Assembly (NCBI GenBank): GCA_036501845.1
Contig: DASXZO010000028.1
Span: 1-64,000 of the forward strand
DNA from: JBBREP01 sp036501845
Lineage (GTDB): Bacteria; Actinomycetota; Acidimicrobiia; IMCC26256; PALSA-610
Direction: 5' to 3'
DNA length: 64,000 nt
A program made the translations under genes and the position numbers. Positions 16,595 through 26,005 of this stretch are shown piece by piece. The notes under the pieces are model-generated. The model was given only the letters and a program-made list of their open reading frames with translations. It was not told where the DNA came from and searched no databases. Numbering within the stretch: the stretch's first letter is position 1; each line of letters starts with the position of its first letter.

Positions 16595-18745
16595 TCAGCC
16601 GAGGTAGTTCCCGGCGATGCGATAGTTGCGGGAGTGGCCCAGGACCGCGTTGGCGGCCTGGAGCCCTCCCAGCACCGCGGCTTCGATGCAACCAGCGTTG
16701 AGGCCGTTGTCGGTCCAGTCGCCGGCGAGGAACAGGTTGTCGAAACCACTCTCGTCGGCGCGCAACCGGAAGCGGTCCGATCCGGGCGCGCACAGCACGT
16801 ACCGGTCGGACGGGTCGACGTTGGCCCGCACGTACTGCGTCGCCAGTGCGCGCATGCCCTCCTCGCTGCCAGCTCCGCATAGCAACTCCCAGCGGGTGCC
16901 GAACGGGCCGGCAAGACCGGGCAGCAGGTGCGTGAGCTCGCCCGACATGAATCTCAGCGCGTGTTGCTCGACAGTGCGATGCTGACGACGCGCGTTGGCC
17001 GCGTTGGCGGGCGGTGGTGGCGCGCCGTTCGCCGGCCGGCCAAGCGCGCCGCAGAAGTACGCGATGGTTCCCGGCCGCTCAGCGTCGGGCCAGCACTCAG
17101 CCTCGCGTAGCTGATCCATCGACGCCCACGTGTTGAACGGCTGCGCGTAGGCGCTCACCGTCGCTCCGGCGTAGGGCCATCCGAGATCGCGTTCCTCGGG
17201 TCGCAGCCAGAGCTGCAGTGCTTGCGTGGCTGTGGTCTGGACGTGTTCGACCATCGATCGCCACTCGGGTCGTCGGGTGATCAGCTCACGCGCCACGTAG
17301 GGCGCCATGCCTATGGGGATCGCGAACACCATGTCGTCGAAGTCGACTCCGCGCTGCAGCACGATCTGCTCGGCGTCGGGCCAATCGCACCAGTGCGCTT
17401 CGAGGAGCGCTCGCTCGATGCCGTCGGCGCCGGTGAGCTGATCGGCGAGTGGCGCGTCGGGAAACGTCGGCAGGTCGCCGACACGCACGAGTGGCTCGTA
17501 GTACGACTGCTCGCTACGCAGCGCAGCCTGCCTCCCCATCGTGATGGCTTCGATCGTGAGCCCGTCGTCGGCCACATGGAGCGCGTCGACGCGGTGGAAG
17601 AACTCGAAGTCGACACCCCGCTTGCGGAGCACTTCGTACATGGGCGCGAACACGATGTCGCCCATCCCGGCCGTCATCTTCCAGAAGATTGCGCCCTTGT
17701 ACTCGAAGAACATCTTCGAGGTCATGAACACGGCCACGCCCGCACTCACGCCGTGGCGCGTGCGCGCGGCGCCGCGATCCGCGAACACGAGGTCGTACAG
17801 GCCGCGGATGAACGCGAACTCCGCCACTTCGGGCGCCGCGCCGTGACGGATGATCCAGTCGAGGAAGTCCTCGTCGTTGACGGCGCGGAACCCGTTCGGA
17901 TCGGTGAGCAAACCGTCGGCGAGCACCCCGCGCACGCTCGCCGTCATCACCGACACGAGATGCCAGGTGCGCCGCACGTCGGGGTCTTCGGCCGCGAGCT
18001 CTCGGAGCGCGGCGCGCACCTCGGTGAGCGCGCGATCGAGCGATGTGACCGCGCCGGTGAGGTCGTCATGGCCATTGTTGTCGTCGTGGCCGTCTCGGTC
18101 GGACGCATGGTGCAATCGCTGCAATGCCTCGAGCACCCCGGCGAGGGCCGCCACGGGCAGGCTCGCGGCAAGGGGATCCGGCCCGGGCGGCGCACTTCGC
18201 GACGTGCTCAGCACCACTCGACCCGAGCGCACCGCGACCGCGGTGGTGAGCGACTCGAGAAAATCGGCCACGAGCCGCAACGCGCGCCGCACGTAGTCGA
18301 CGGTCGCCATTGGTTGGTTGCCGGCGTCTGGCGCGTCGGGATCACCGGGGAGCTCGTCGTTGGTGCTGAAGCGGCCCATCCAGTGCCGCCAGGTGCCAAG
18401 GTCGAGGTCTTCCAGGCCCACCTCCGGCGTGGCGATCATCGCGTCGCGCCACGTGCGCACGCGCGCCGTGGGATCAGTGCTGGAACGGTCGAGCTCGGCG
18501 TAGCACTCGCGCAGCATGCGAAAAGCGTTCTCGTAATAACCGAGCCACAAGTGCAGGCCGTGTTCCTCGATGCGGCCGTTCGCGCCGCGGCTGCTCGCGC
18601 CCTTCCCGCCGAGCCGCCAACCCCGCTGGTACACGGTGATCGTCTCGAACTCGTCGCGCCAGCCTGGCTCGCTGAGGCGCCAGGCCGCGGCCATCCCCGC
18701 CATTCCGCCGCCGAGGACGGCGACGCGCCGCTTGCGCCTGCTCAC
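16595..18745 (-). CDS. Large phytoene-desaturase/hydroxysqualene-dehydroxylase-like FAD oxidoreductase
   Basis: The 716-residue flavoprotein opens with the dinucleotide-binding motif VAVLGGGMAGMAAAW (residues 8-22). GWRLGGKGAS is typical of carotenoid desaturases and hydroxysqualene dehydroxylase. It closes with the FAD-binding FLAGDWTDNGLNAGCIEAAV segment. Desaturases are usually 420-520 residues. The extra length is a hydrophilic insert around residues 190-300 that includes a His/Asp-rich run. It probably oxidises or dehydrates a polyprenyl-type lipid. Its GTG start overlaps the cyclase gene by four bases (GTGA), so it is the last gene of a four-gene operon. The divergent operon encodes a polyprenyl diphosphate synthase, which supports an isoprenoid substrate. 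The exact reaction is unknown. Confidence 0.8.
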   Translation of the reverse strand: MSRRKRRVAVLGGGMAGMAAAWRLSEPGWRDEFETITVYQRGWRLGGKGASSRGANGRIEEHGLHLWLGYYENAFRMLRECYAELDRSSTDPTARVRTWRDAMIATPEVGLEDLDLGTWRHWMGRFSTNDELPGDPDAPDAGNQPMATVDYVRRALRLVADFLESLTTAVAVRSGRVVLSTSRSAPPGPDPLAASLPVAALAGVLEALQRLHHASDRDGHDDNNGHDDLTGAVTSLDRALTEVRAALRELAAEDPDVRRTWHLVSVMTASVRGVLADGLLTDPNGFRAVNDEDFLDWIIRHGAAPEVAEFAFIRGLYDLVFADRGAARTRHGVSAGVAVFMTSKMFFEYKGAIFWKMTAGMGDIVFAPMYEVLRKRGVDFEFFHRVDALHVADDGLTIEAITMGRQAALRSEQSYYEPLVRVGDLPTFPDAPLADQLTGADGIERALLEAHWCDWPDAEQIVLQRGVDFDDMVFAIPIGMAPYVARELITRRPEWRSMVEHVQTTATQALQLWLRPEERDLGWPYAGATVSAYAQPFNTWASMDQLREAECWPDAERPGTIAYFCGALGRPANGAPPPPANAANARRQHRTVEQHALRFMSGELTHLLPGLAGPFGTRWELLCGAGSEEGMRALATQYVRANVDPSDRYVLCAPGSDRFRLRADESGFDNLFLAGDWTDNGLNAGCIEAAVLGGLQAANAVLGHSRNYRIAGNYLG

Positions 18746-21700
18746 ACCTCCGACGCGATCGCGCGAGCCGCGTCGATGTCGAACGATGATGCGTGCTGGT
18801 CGATGCCGTACAACGCGGTCTCGACGAGGGAATCGGCCGTCGCGCCCTCGAGCATGTGGAGGTCGAGCGCGACGCGGAGCTCGAACGGTCGCGCGCTCTG
18901 CTCGCGCGCGCGGTGCAACGCCGAGCGCAGCGCGCGCCGCCGCAGCGTCGGGTCGGTCTCCAAATATGCGGCGCGCCGCATCGTCTCGGCCTCGTAGAAG
19001 CGCATACTCGTACGGTCGGCGAGCGCGTGGGCCTGCTCGAGGTAGTGGCGCGCGCCGTCGAGGTCACCGGCCACGGTGAGCGAGGCTCCCGCGACGGTGA
19101 AGTAGTAGGGGAGCAGCACCAGGAGTTCCATCGTGCGCCACAGCTCGGCGAGCCCGCCGAGCTCGGCACCACGCGTCGCCAGCGTGGCCACGTCGGGTTC
19201 AGGTGCCGCGAGTGCCCGCAGCGTCTCGACCGCGGCGTGTTGCGTGGAGTTGATCATCACCCAGCTGTCGAATCCGTGGCGCGTACCGCTGTGCACCGCG
19301 TCGGCGGCAAGGTCGGCCGCGCGATCGAACTCGCCGCGGTCGGCGAGCATCCACGACTGCAACCACGCGCCGTAGGCGTGGCTCCATGGACCCTGCGGGA
19401 AGTCGAGCAGCGCCGCAGTGGCCACGCTTTGTTCCATCGCCGCGTCGGCGCCCACTGTGTCGCCGGACATGAAACGGGCGAGGGCAAGATGCGTGTACAC
19501 CGACGTCGCCGGGTCGTTGGGCACGAACCACACGTCGTCCACGCTCTGGGTCGGCGCAATGTCGGCCAATCCGCGTGCGGCCGTTTCGAGGGTCTGGCGG
19601 GACTCGGCGAAGTCGCCGCCGAACCAGTCGAGCATCCCGAAGCCTGCGTGGTTCGCGGGGCGGAACCAGGCGCGCTCGCCTTCGAGTGAATGCCGCAAGG
19701 TCACCAGCACGTCGCGTGCTCGTTGCAACTCGGCGCGCGAGAGGTGATACGCCCACAGCGAGATGAGCGAGCTGAACATCTCGTCGCCCTGTACGTCGGT
19801 GAGCGCGAGCTCGAGGCAACGTTCGTAGTCGTTGGCGGCGTCAACGCTTCCGGCACCCTCGGTGGACATGGCGAGGAAGCCGCGCCGGAGGCGCAACCCC
19901 ACCTCTTTGGTGACGCGCTTGCGGTCGTCGGGCAGCCGGTCGGTGAGCTCGATCGCCCGGCCGAGGTGGGCTCGCGCCTCGGCGAGCGCACCGCGCCGGC
20001 GCGCGCGATCGGCCGCGTGCGCGTAGGCGCCCGACGCGTCGGCCGGCCGGTCGGCGTGCTCGTAGTGCGTGGCGGCCATGTTCCAGTCGACGAGCTCGGG
20101 TGATTCGCCCGCCAGGACCAGAAGATCTCCGGCCCGGCCGTGAATGCGGCGCCGGCGGACCGGCGATTGCAGCTCGTAGGCCACGCCGCGCAACAAGCCG
20201 TGGCGGAAGCGGTACTCGCCCTTCCGATCCGTGGGCACGAGGATCATGGCGTCGATCAACGCGTCGAGCTCGCGGTCGAGCTCGACTGGCCGCAGTTCGA
20301 GCAACGCGAGCAGCACGGCGCGGTCCACATCGCGACCCACGGTTGCCGCGGCGCCCGCCACGGTCATCCCGGCAGTGGTCGACAGGAGCCGCGCCGCGAG
20401 TGGTTCGTACAGCGCGTCGGGCAGCGAGTCGTTGCTCGGGATCGCGCCTTCGGCCGCGGCCATCCGGTCCCAGCCGCGCACGAGCTCTTCCACGAAGAGC
20501 GGCACGCCGTCGCTGCGTTCGGCGAGCGCGCGACGCGCTTCGGGCGAAAGGTCGTCGGGTGCGAGGGCGTCGACCAGCGCGATGCGCTCGTCGGTGGTGA
20601 GAGGTTCGAGCTCGAGCGCAGCTTGCACCGCGAACGGCGCGTCTTCGCGCGACGTAATCACCATGAGTACCGTCGCAGGCCCCTCGTGGAGCAGTCTCGC
20701 GAGCAGCGCGCGTGTCGACTCGTCGATCCACTGCAGGTCTTCCACGAGGAGCACGCCGGCGCCCGCGCCGTTGCAGTTGACGACGTACTCGTAGGCCGCG
20801 TCGGTGATCGCGTCGTTGAGCGTGCGACCCTCGGCGGCCACCGGTTCGTAGCCCGCGCTCGGCGCCAGGCCGAGAATCGGCGCGAGCAGCGGCACCGCGG
20901 TGTGTACCTCCGCACCGGTGGCGGCCAGCTCGAGCTGCAGCCGATGCAGCCGCGACTTTGCGTCGGCGTCCCGGCTGATGCCACAGCGGGTTTCGAGCAG
21001 CACCTGCACGGCGTGGAATCCCACATCGGTGTGGTACTGCGAGCCTGCGAGTTCCACGACGGTGGCGCGATCGTCGCGCGCCAGCTCGACAATCGCCGCC
21101 GCGAGGCGCGACTTGCCGAGGCCGGCCTCGCCGCGAATGAATACCGATCCCGCCGATTGCGCCTCGCCCGCGCGCGCTCGCGCCCACGCGGCGCGCAGTA
21201 GGTCGAGCTCGGTGGCGCGACCGACGAGCGGCGTCACCAGGTGATTCGGGTTGGAGCGCTCACCGAGGACCGTGAACGGGAGCACGGGTTCGGTCACGCC
21301 CTTCACGAAGTGCTCGGTGCCCATCTCGAGCCGGAAATGGTCGGCCACACGCCGCCGCACCGAATCGGTGACCACCACGGTCCCCGGTTCTGCCAGCCCT
21401 TCGACGCGCGACGTGAGGTTGGCGGCGAGACCGAACACGTCGTCGATGTCGAGGTCGATGTACACGACTCCGCGGTGCACGCCGACGCGCACGTCGAGGG
21501 TCTCGTTGAGTTGCCGCTGCGCCTGGCGTGACAGCCGTTCGACCGCGCGGCACAGATCGAGGCCGGCCTGTACCGCGCGTCGCGTGTCGTCCTCGTGTGC
21601 GACCGGATGACCGAACAGCGCGAGGTAGCCGTCGCCCTTCACGCTCACGATGTGACCGCCGTAGCGTTCCTCGATGATCTCGCGCGCGATCACCTGGTAG

Positions 21701-21975
21701 CGGCGCACCACCGCGCGGTAGCGCTCGGGCTCGTGCCGTTCGGACAGCTCGGTGGAACCGACGAGATCGCAGCACATGATCGTCAGCCGGCGCATCTCGC
21801 CATCGGCCGTGCCCTCGAAGGCGATCAGTTCTTCGGCGTCGGCGTTGGTGGCGTCCTCGTTGAGCACGCGCTGCGCGAGTACGTGCGCGGTCGCGATGTC
21901 ACCGTTGTTGGCAGCTTCGATCGCCTCGTCGAGGAGCGCGCCGATCCGCGTGGGCGCAGGGTGTGGAGTGTTCAT
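18742..21975 (-). CDS. Class III nucleotidyl cyclase fused to STAND-type ATPase and helical repeats
   Basis: The 1077-residue protein has a helical N-terminus (1-58). A class III adenylate/guanylate cyclase domain follows (about 60-235), with metal-binding Asp70 and Asp115 (CCDLVGST, VKGDG) and the NLTSR pair Asn186/Arg190, all needed for catalysis. An AAA/STAND ATPase comes next, with Walker A GEAGLGKS at 282-289 and Walker B LLVEDLQWID. The remaining ~500 residues are TPR-like helices. There is no C-terminal LuxR helix-turn-helix. The cyclase site looks intact, so it could make cAMP or cGMP when the sensor half is engaged. It is third in a four-gene operon. Two cyclic-nucleotide-binding proteins lie 4-5 kb away, plausible receivers. 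Confidence 0.87.
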   Translation of the reverse strand: MNTPHPAPTRIGALLDEAIEAANNGDIATAHVLAQRVLNEDATNADAEELIAFEGTADGEMRRLTIMCCDLVGSTELSERHEPERYRAVVRRYQVIAREIIEERYGGHIVSVKGDGYLALFGHPVAHEDDTRRAVQAGLDLCRAVERLSRQAQRQLNETLDVRVGVHRGVVYIDLDIDDVFGLAANLTSRVEGLAEPGTVVVTDSVRRRVADHFRLEMGTEHFVKGVTEPVLPFTVLGERSNPNHLVTPLVGRATELDLLRAAWARARAGEAQSAGSVFIRGEAGLGKSRLAAAIVELARDDRATVVELAGSQYHTDVGFHAVQVLLETRCGISRDADAKSRLHRLQLELAATGAEVHTAVPLLAPILGLAPSAGYEPVAAEGRTLNDAITDAAYEYVVNCNGAGAGVLLVEDLQWIDESTRALLARLLHEGPATVLMVITSREDAPFAVQAALELEPLTTDERIALVDALAPDDLSPEARRALAERSDGVPLFVEELVRGWDRMAAAEGAIPSNDSLPDALYEPLAARLLSTTAGMTVAGAAATVGRDVDRAVLLALLELRPVELDRELDALIDAMILVPTDRKGEYRFRHGLLRGVAYELQSPVRRRRIHGRAGDLLVLAGESPELVDWNMAATHYEHADRPADASGAYAHAADRARRRGALAEARAHLGRAIELTDRLPDDRKRVTKEVGLRLRRGFLAMSTEGAGSVDAANDYERCLELALTDVQGDEMFSSLISLWAYHLSRAELQRARDVLVTLRHSLEGERAWFRPANHAGFGMLDWFGGDFAESRQTLETAARGLADIAPTQSVDDVWFVPNDPATSVYTHLALARFMSGDTVGADAAMEQSVATAALLDFPQGPWSHAYGAWLQSWMLADRGEFDRAADLAADAVHSGTRHGFDSWVMINSTQHAAVETLRALAAPEPDVATLATRGAELGGLAELWRTMELLVLLPYYFTVAGASLTVAGDLDGARHYLEQAHALADRTSMRFYEAETMRRAAYLETDPTLRRRALRSALHRAREQSARPFELRVALDLHMLEGATADSLVETALYGIDQHASSFDIDAARAIASEV

Positions 21976-21981
21976 GCGTCG

Positions 21982-22506
21982 TTATGTCGACACCCACACG
22001 TCGACCACTTCCATCTGTGTGCCTTGGGCGTCGACCACGTTCACCCGGCCCGAGTAGCCGAGCGCGGCGTGACCGGTGCCGTTCACCACCAGCTCGAACG
22101 ACGTCTGTTGTGGCTGCAGGGTGTCGGGTCGCAGCGTGACGGCCGACGCCGGGATCGAGTCGTGGCCGAGATCGGCAACGAGCGGCCCGGCCAGCTCGAG
22201 CGTGCGCGCGCCGTGCGCGGCGGTTCCCGCTCCGTTCGTGTCGAAGGGTGTGGAGACGACCACGTGAGGCTTGTCGGCCGCGCCGCTCATTGCAGCTCCG
22301 GCGTCGAAGGCCTCGTTCACCACGAGCGCAACGCTTTGGGCTCCGGTGGCCATCCAGTTCTTGGCGGTCTTCATCATCGCGTTGGGGTCGATCGTGCGCG
22401 ACTGGACTTGTTCAGCGAGGTCGGTGGCGAGCTGCTGCCACTGGCCCACGAGATACTCCGCGAGCTGGACGTAGCCGTCGATCGCGAGCTCGACGCGACT
22501 GGTCAC
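21982..22506 (-). CDS. Uncharacterised helical plus Ig-like domain protein (174 aa)
   Basis: I do not recognise a named family. Residues 1-70 are amphipathic helix (YVQLAEYLVGQWQQLATDLAE, then KTAKNWMATGAQSVALVV). Residues 75-174 are beta-rich, ending LGYSGRVNVVDAQG and VVDVWVST. This C-terminal half resembles that of the 238-residue protein encoded divergently at 24,163 (TYRGLIQVEGAPDVWLAVEVIV), so the two look paralogous. The GTG start overlaps the upstream gene by four bases (GTGA), and the cyclase gene follows six bases later. There is no signal peptide or membrane helix. It may be a structural or scaffold partner in the isoprenoid-linked operon, which is inference from position only. Confidence 0.72.
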   Translation of the reverse strand: MTSRVELAIDGYVQLAEYLVGQWQQLATDLAEQVQSRTIDPNAMMKTAKNWMATGAQSVALVVNEAFDAGAAMSGAADKPHVVVSTPFDTNGAGTAAHGARTLELAGPLVADLGHDSIPASAVTLRPDTLQPQQTSFELVVNGTGHAALGYSGRVNVVDAQGTQMEVVDVWVST

Positions 22507-24065
22507 TGCGAGGCGCCCTCCGTGCCGGTGCCCGTTGCGGTGCCGTTGCCGTCGCCGGCAGAGGCCTGGTCGTCAGAAGGTGCCGGGTCCGTGGCCGGCG
22601 CGCCACCATCAGCCGGCCCAGAAGCAGGTTGCGTTGTCTGGGCAAGCTGCGAGGCGAGCGCCGCCACAACCGACTGCATCGACTTGGCCAAGTCCACACC
22701 ATGACCGGCGAGGGTTGCGGCGCGACGAACGCCCGCGGCGTACATGTCGTTGTAGTTCTTCATCAAATCGTCGGAAGTGAGCGCGTGACCGCCGACCTTG
22801 CCGTAGAGGTCGTCGTAGTAGCGCGAGTAGTCGTCGAGCATGCCCTTCATCTCGCCGATCACGTCGCGCATCACGTCGTTGGCGGCGCGCGGGGCTCGGC
22901 GAGGTGCGGCAGCAGGCCGCTGCACCTTGAACGGCGCCGACCGCGGCGGACGGTGGGCGGTGCGCGGCGGGTTCGTGCCGGGAAAGCGGCTCCCGGCGCT
23001 CACCGAGTCGGCGTTCTGCACCGCGCAATCGAGCACGAGCTTCTCGGCGATGTTGGCGTAACCGAGCGCGCACATGACCATCGCGAGCGACGGTCCGTTG
23101 AACGGGTAGGTGAAGCGGATGCGTTTCACGGAGTCGACGCGTACGGTGTTGCCGATCTGCTGCACGCTCAGCGATCCTTCGTCCACGTCGATCAGCGTGT
23201 TCGTGTGCGATGGGTCGAGCTGGTACGACACCCGCGCACCGTTGGCGGTACGGATGAACGCGAAGTCGAGGTACGCCTCGGCCGTCCAGGTGCTCACCTG
23301 ATCGCGGGTGGCGCAGTTGAGGCTCACGATCTCGTGGTAGATGCGCGTACCCCTGGCCGTGGTGCCGTCCTGATCCATCACGCACCAGAACGTGCACGCG
23401 CCCGGCCAGTTGCTGGGCTCGAGGAAGCGCTCGGCCTGCGGTGCGGTGACCGCCGTGGTCTCGAACGACGTACGTAACTCGGCTGCCGGGGATTCGTCGC
23501 CTTTCGTGTGCACGTTGATCAGTTCGCCCACGCAGGGCTTGGCCGACTCGTGCGGGCCCAGGCTCGAGTGCAACACGCCCGCGGCCACGCCGTGCTGCAC
23601 GAGCTTCGACCAATCGCCGATCGCGCCGTACTCGTCGTCGTCGGTCACGAGGCCGGCAAGCTTGGCGTGCGCGTCGGGGGCCGCGCCGGCCACGCCTTCG
23701 ACGTTGTGGGCCGCCGCAACCAGCTGCTCGGGCTGGTCGACGTCGAGCCCGAGGTCGGGTGCGACCCGGGCCGCAACTGCGAGTGCGTGAATCCGCCGTA
23801 CGGCCATGTGCGGCGTCTTCGGTGCGGTGGCGGCGAGATGCTCGAGCGCCTGCTTGGCCGTGGGCAGCGACAGCTCGCCCCGGCGCTGGCGCGCGAAGTC
23901 GTGGAACTTGTCGAACCAGCCGACCGGCGTGTCGTCGGAACCCGCGTGCGTGTAGGCGTGGAAGAACTTGCCGACGGTCGCGGCGTTGTCAGGGTTGTTC
24001 TTCACGGCCTGGTCGATCGCGCCATAGACGGCGAACAGGCTTTCGTGCTCGGAGCGCTCCGGCAT
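22503..24065 (-). CDS. Uncharacterised three-part protein (520 aa), first gene of the cyclase-flavoenzyme operon
   Basis: No family name is recognised. Residues 1-190 are helical. Residues ~195-375 are a mixed alpha/beta domain (FLEPSNWPGACTFWCVM, TWTAEAYLDFAFIRT, VSYQLDPSHTNTLIDVDEG, VDSVKRIRFTYPFNG) whose pattern is reminiscent of SRPBCC/START lipid-binding folds, at low certainty. A Pro/Arg-rich linker leads to a coiled helical stretch (VMRDVIGEMKGMLDDYSRYY, LMKNYNDMYAAGVRRAATL), then a disordered Ala/Gly/Asp tail. I chose ATG 24065 because AGGAGG lies about eight bases upstream. It is divergent from the 238-residue protein gene and translationally coupled to the 174-residue gene. A hydrophobic-ligand-binding role would suit the neighbours but is unproven. 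Confidence 0.72.
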   Translation of the reverse strand: MPERSEHESLFAVYGAIDQAVKNNPDNAATVGKFFHAYTHAGSDDTPVGWFDKFHDFARQRRGELSLPTAKQALEHLAATAPKTPHMAVRRIHALAVAARVAPDLGLDVDQPEQLVAAAHNVEGVAGAAPDAHAKLAGLVTDDDEYGAIGDWSKLVQHGVAAGVLHSSLGPHESAKPCVGELINVHTKGDESPAAELRTSFETTAVTAPQAERFLEPSNWPGACTFWCVMDQDGTTARGTRIYHEIVSLNCATRDQVSTWTAEAYLDFAFIRTANGARVSYQLDPSHTNTLIDVDEGSLSVQQIGNTVRVDSVKRIRFTYPFNGPSLAMVMCALGYANIAEKLVLDCAVQNADSVSAGSRFPGTNPPRTAHRPPRSAPFKVQRPAAAPRRAPRAANDVMRDVIGEMKGMLDDYSRYYDDLYGKVGGHALTSDDLMKNYNDMYAAGVRRAATLAGHGVDLAKSMQSVVAALASQLAQTTQPASGPADGGAPATDPAPSDDQASAGDGNGTATGTGTEGASQ

Positions 24066-24162
24066 CACACCCACCCTCCTGCGGAGGTATCCCGACTCTA
24101 TCGCTGGATCCTTGCGCCCGTCCTGGGCCATCATGGGCGCGCAGGGAGGCGGGAGGCAACGC

Positions 24163-24879
24163 ATGGTGGGTCAACCCGGCGACGGCCGGGGCACCGCGTG
24201 GCAGTGGGCGATGTTCGACCCGGTCGCGAACGCGCAGGCGCTGGCCGACGTGCAAGCGCAAGCTCTTCGCGCCGCGGGCGACCTCGTCGAACGACTCGCG
24301 CAATCGGTCGACGGTGCGCGCGAGCGCGCCTCGGCTGAACCCGAGAACGGCAGTGCTCCCGATGGCGCCGCAACGGCCGCGGGCGACGCGCTCCGGCTCG
24401 TGGAGACCTGGATCGATCTCCTGCAGCGCGCGTCGTCGTCGTTCGCCAACGTGGCGACCCGCGACAGTCAGTCAACCGACAACGGGCGCGTTGAAGTGCA
24501 TCTCGACAGCGACGCGCCGGCCGGCGGCACCGTGCGCCTCGAGATGCTGGACACCGGTTCCGGCGCGCACACCGAAGCGTGGCTGCACAACGGCACGACC
24601 ACTGGCGTGGGCCCGCTCGCCTTGCATGCCGGCGAGTTGCGCGCACCCGACGGCACGCTGCTCGGCGCAAGTGTGGTGTGCGATCCCGGCCGCATCGATT
24701 CGCTTCCCGGCCGGTCGAGCCGCGGTGTCACGGTGTCGGTGCGGCGCCACGGACGCGTGCGCGCCGGCACCTACCGCGGTCTGATCCAGGTGGAGGGCGC
24801 GCCGGATGTGTGGCTCGCGGTCGAGGTGATCGTGCGCGCGCCCGACGGTCCGCGCGTTTCGGATTCGCAGGCCCAATGA
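24163..24879 (+). CDS. Uncharacterised helical plus Ig-like domain protein (238 aa)
   Basis: This protein is not assignable to a named family. Residues 1-105 are helical (ALADVQAQALRAAGDLVERLA, ALRLVETWIDLLQRASSSF), interrupted by an acidic Gly/Pro/Ala linker. Residues 110-230 form a beta-sandwich-like region with two Ig-like halves and one unpaired Cys (VVCDPGRID). The C-terminal strand pattern matches the 174-residue protein of the divergent operon, which points to a shared origin. The start is ATG 24163 with GGGAGG at good distance. The stop overlaps the start of the polyprenyl synthase gene (ATGA), so the two are co-translated. It is probably cytoplasmic. Function unknown. Confidence 0.75.
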   Translation: MVGQPGDGRGTAWQWAMFDPVANAQALADVQAQALRAAGDLVERLAQSVDGARERASAEPENGSAPDGAATAAGDALRLVETWIDLLQRASSSFANVATRDSQSTDNGRVEVHLDSDAPAGGTVRLEMLDTGSGAHTEAWLHNGTTTGVGPLALHAGELRAPDGTLLGASVVCDPGRIDSLPGRSSRGVTVSVRRHGRVRAGTYRGLIQVEGAPDVWLAVEVIVRAPDGPRVSDSQAQ

Positions 24880-25937
24880 CCGCGCTGGCCGAGGTGGGTG
24901 ACGGCCTATGGCCGGCGGCGGCGGTGGAGGCGCGCCTCGACGAGGTCGGCCGCGACGTGCGCCGGGCGATGCTCGCCGAGATCCCCGACGGCGTGCCTCA
25001 CGCCTGGCTCTACCGAGTGGCGCGCGACTACCCGAGTCGCGTCGGGAAGGCGATCCGGCCCGCGCTGTGCCTCGCTGCGTGCGCAGCCTTCGGCGGTGAT
25101 GACTCGTCGGTCGCTCCGATCGCCGTCGCCATCGAGTTGCTGCACAACGCCTTTCTCGTGCATGACGACATCGTCGACGGGAGCGAGCAGCGTCGCGGCC
25201 GTCCAACCCTGCGGGCTCGCTACGGGTTCCCCCTCGCGCTGAACGCGGGCGATGCGCTCGCGGTGCTCGCAAACCAGGTGTTACGCCGGCACGCCCGCAC
25301 CTTGCCGGCAGATCTCGCCGAGCGCGTGCTCGAAGAGTTCGACACGATGGCGCTGCGCACGCTCGAAGGGCAGGCCACCGAACTCGGTTGGCGTCAAGAC
25401 AACGTGATCGACCTCAGCGCCGAGGACTACCTCGACCTGATCATGCACAAGACGTGCTGGTACACCACGATTCATCCGCTGCGCGTGGGTGCGCTCGTGG
25501 GTTCGGGCGGCCAGGCCGACCTGCGGCCGATGGTGCGGTTCGGCTTCCATCTCGGCGCCGCGTTCCAGATCCGTGACGACCTGTTGAACTTGTGCGGCGA
25601 CGAGGCCCTGTACGGCAAGGAGATCGATGGCGATCTCTACGAAGGCAAGCGCACGCTGGTGCTGATCCATCTCGTGCGACACTGCCGCGGCGAAGACCGT
25701 GCCACCGTCGAGCACTATCTCGGCCTCGAACGCCACGAACGCGACGCCGAGCTCGTCACCGAGATCCGCCGCCTCTGCGACGAGTACGGCAGCATCGAGT
25801 TCGCGCGGGCATACGCCGATGGCATCGCCGGAGCGGCCGTGACCGCATTCGACGATGCCTTCGGCGCCCTGCCCCACGGGCCTGATGTTGCCTTCCTGCG
25901 ATCGATCGTGCCCTACATGCTCGATCGCCGGTCCTGA
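24876..25937 (+). CDS. Polyprenyl (trans-isoprenyl) diphosphate synthase
   Basis: The 353-residue enzyme has both aspartate-rich motifs of trans-prenyltransferases. The first is HDDIVD, about 95 residues in. The second is QIRDDLLNLCGDE, about 235 residues in. RVGKAIRPALCLAACAAFGG and GRPTLRARYG are also family-typical. It condenses isopentenyl diphosphate with an allylic diphosphate. The residues just before the first motif (AFLVH) do not allow a safe choice of chain length. The start codon overlaps the stop of the 238-residue Ig-like protein gene. The divergent operon ends in a desaturase-like flavoenzyme, so the locus probably makes and then modifies an isoprenoid. Confidence 0.9.
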   Translation: MTALAEVGDGLWPAAAVEARLDEVGRDVRRAMLAEIPDGVPHAWLYRVARDYPSRVGKAIRPALCLAACAAFGGDDSSVAPIAVAIELLHNAFLVHDDIVDGSEQRRGRPTLRARYGFPLALNAGDALAVLANQVLRRHARTLPADLAERVLEEFDTMALRTLEGQATELGWRQDNVIDLSAEDYLDLIMHKTCWYTTIHPLRVGALVGSGGQADLRPMVRFGFHLGAAFQIRDDLLNLCGDEALYGKEIDGDLYEGKRTLVLIHLVRHCRGEDRATVEHYLGLERHERDAELVTEIRRLCDEYGSIEFARAYADGIAGAAVTAFDDAFGALPHGPDVAFLRSIVPYMLDRRS

Positions 25938-25951
25938 GCCGGCCCACCACC

Positions 25952-26005
25952 AACCGGTCGTCGTCCCCTCTGCTCGGGCGCGGTCCCGAGCGGTGACGGC
26001 CGGTT
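25952..26005. terminator. Nested bidirectional hairpin
   Basis: The inner stem GCTCGGG/CCCGAGC (25972-25978 with 25985-25991) has a 6-base loop. An outer 11-base stem (25952-25962 with 25995-26005) has one G-U type mismatch. It separates the convergent polyprenyl synthase and cyclic-nucleotide-binding genes. Confidence 0.65.
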
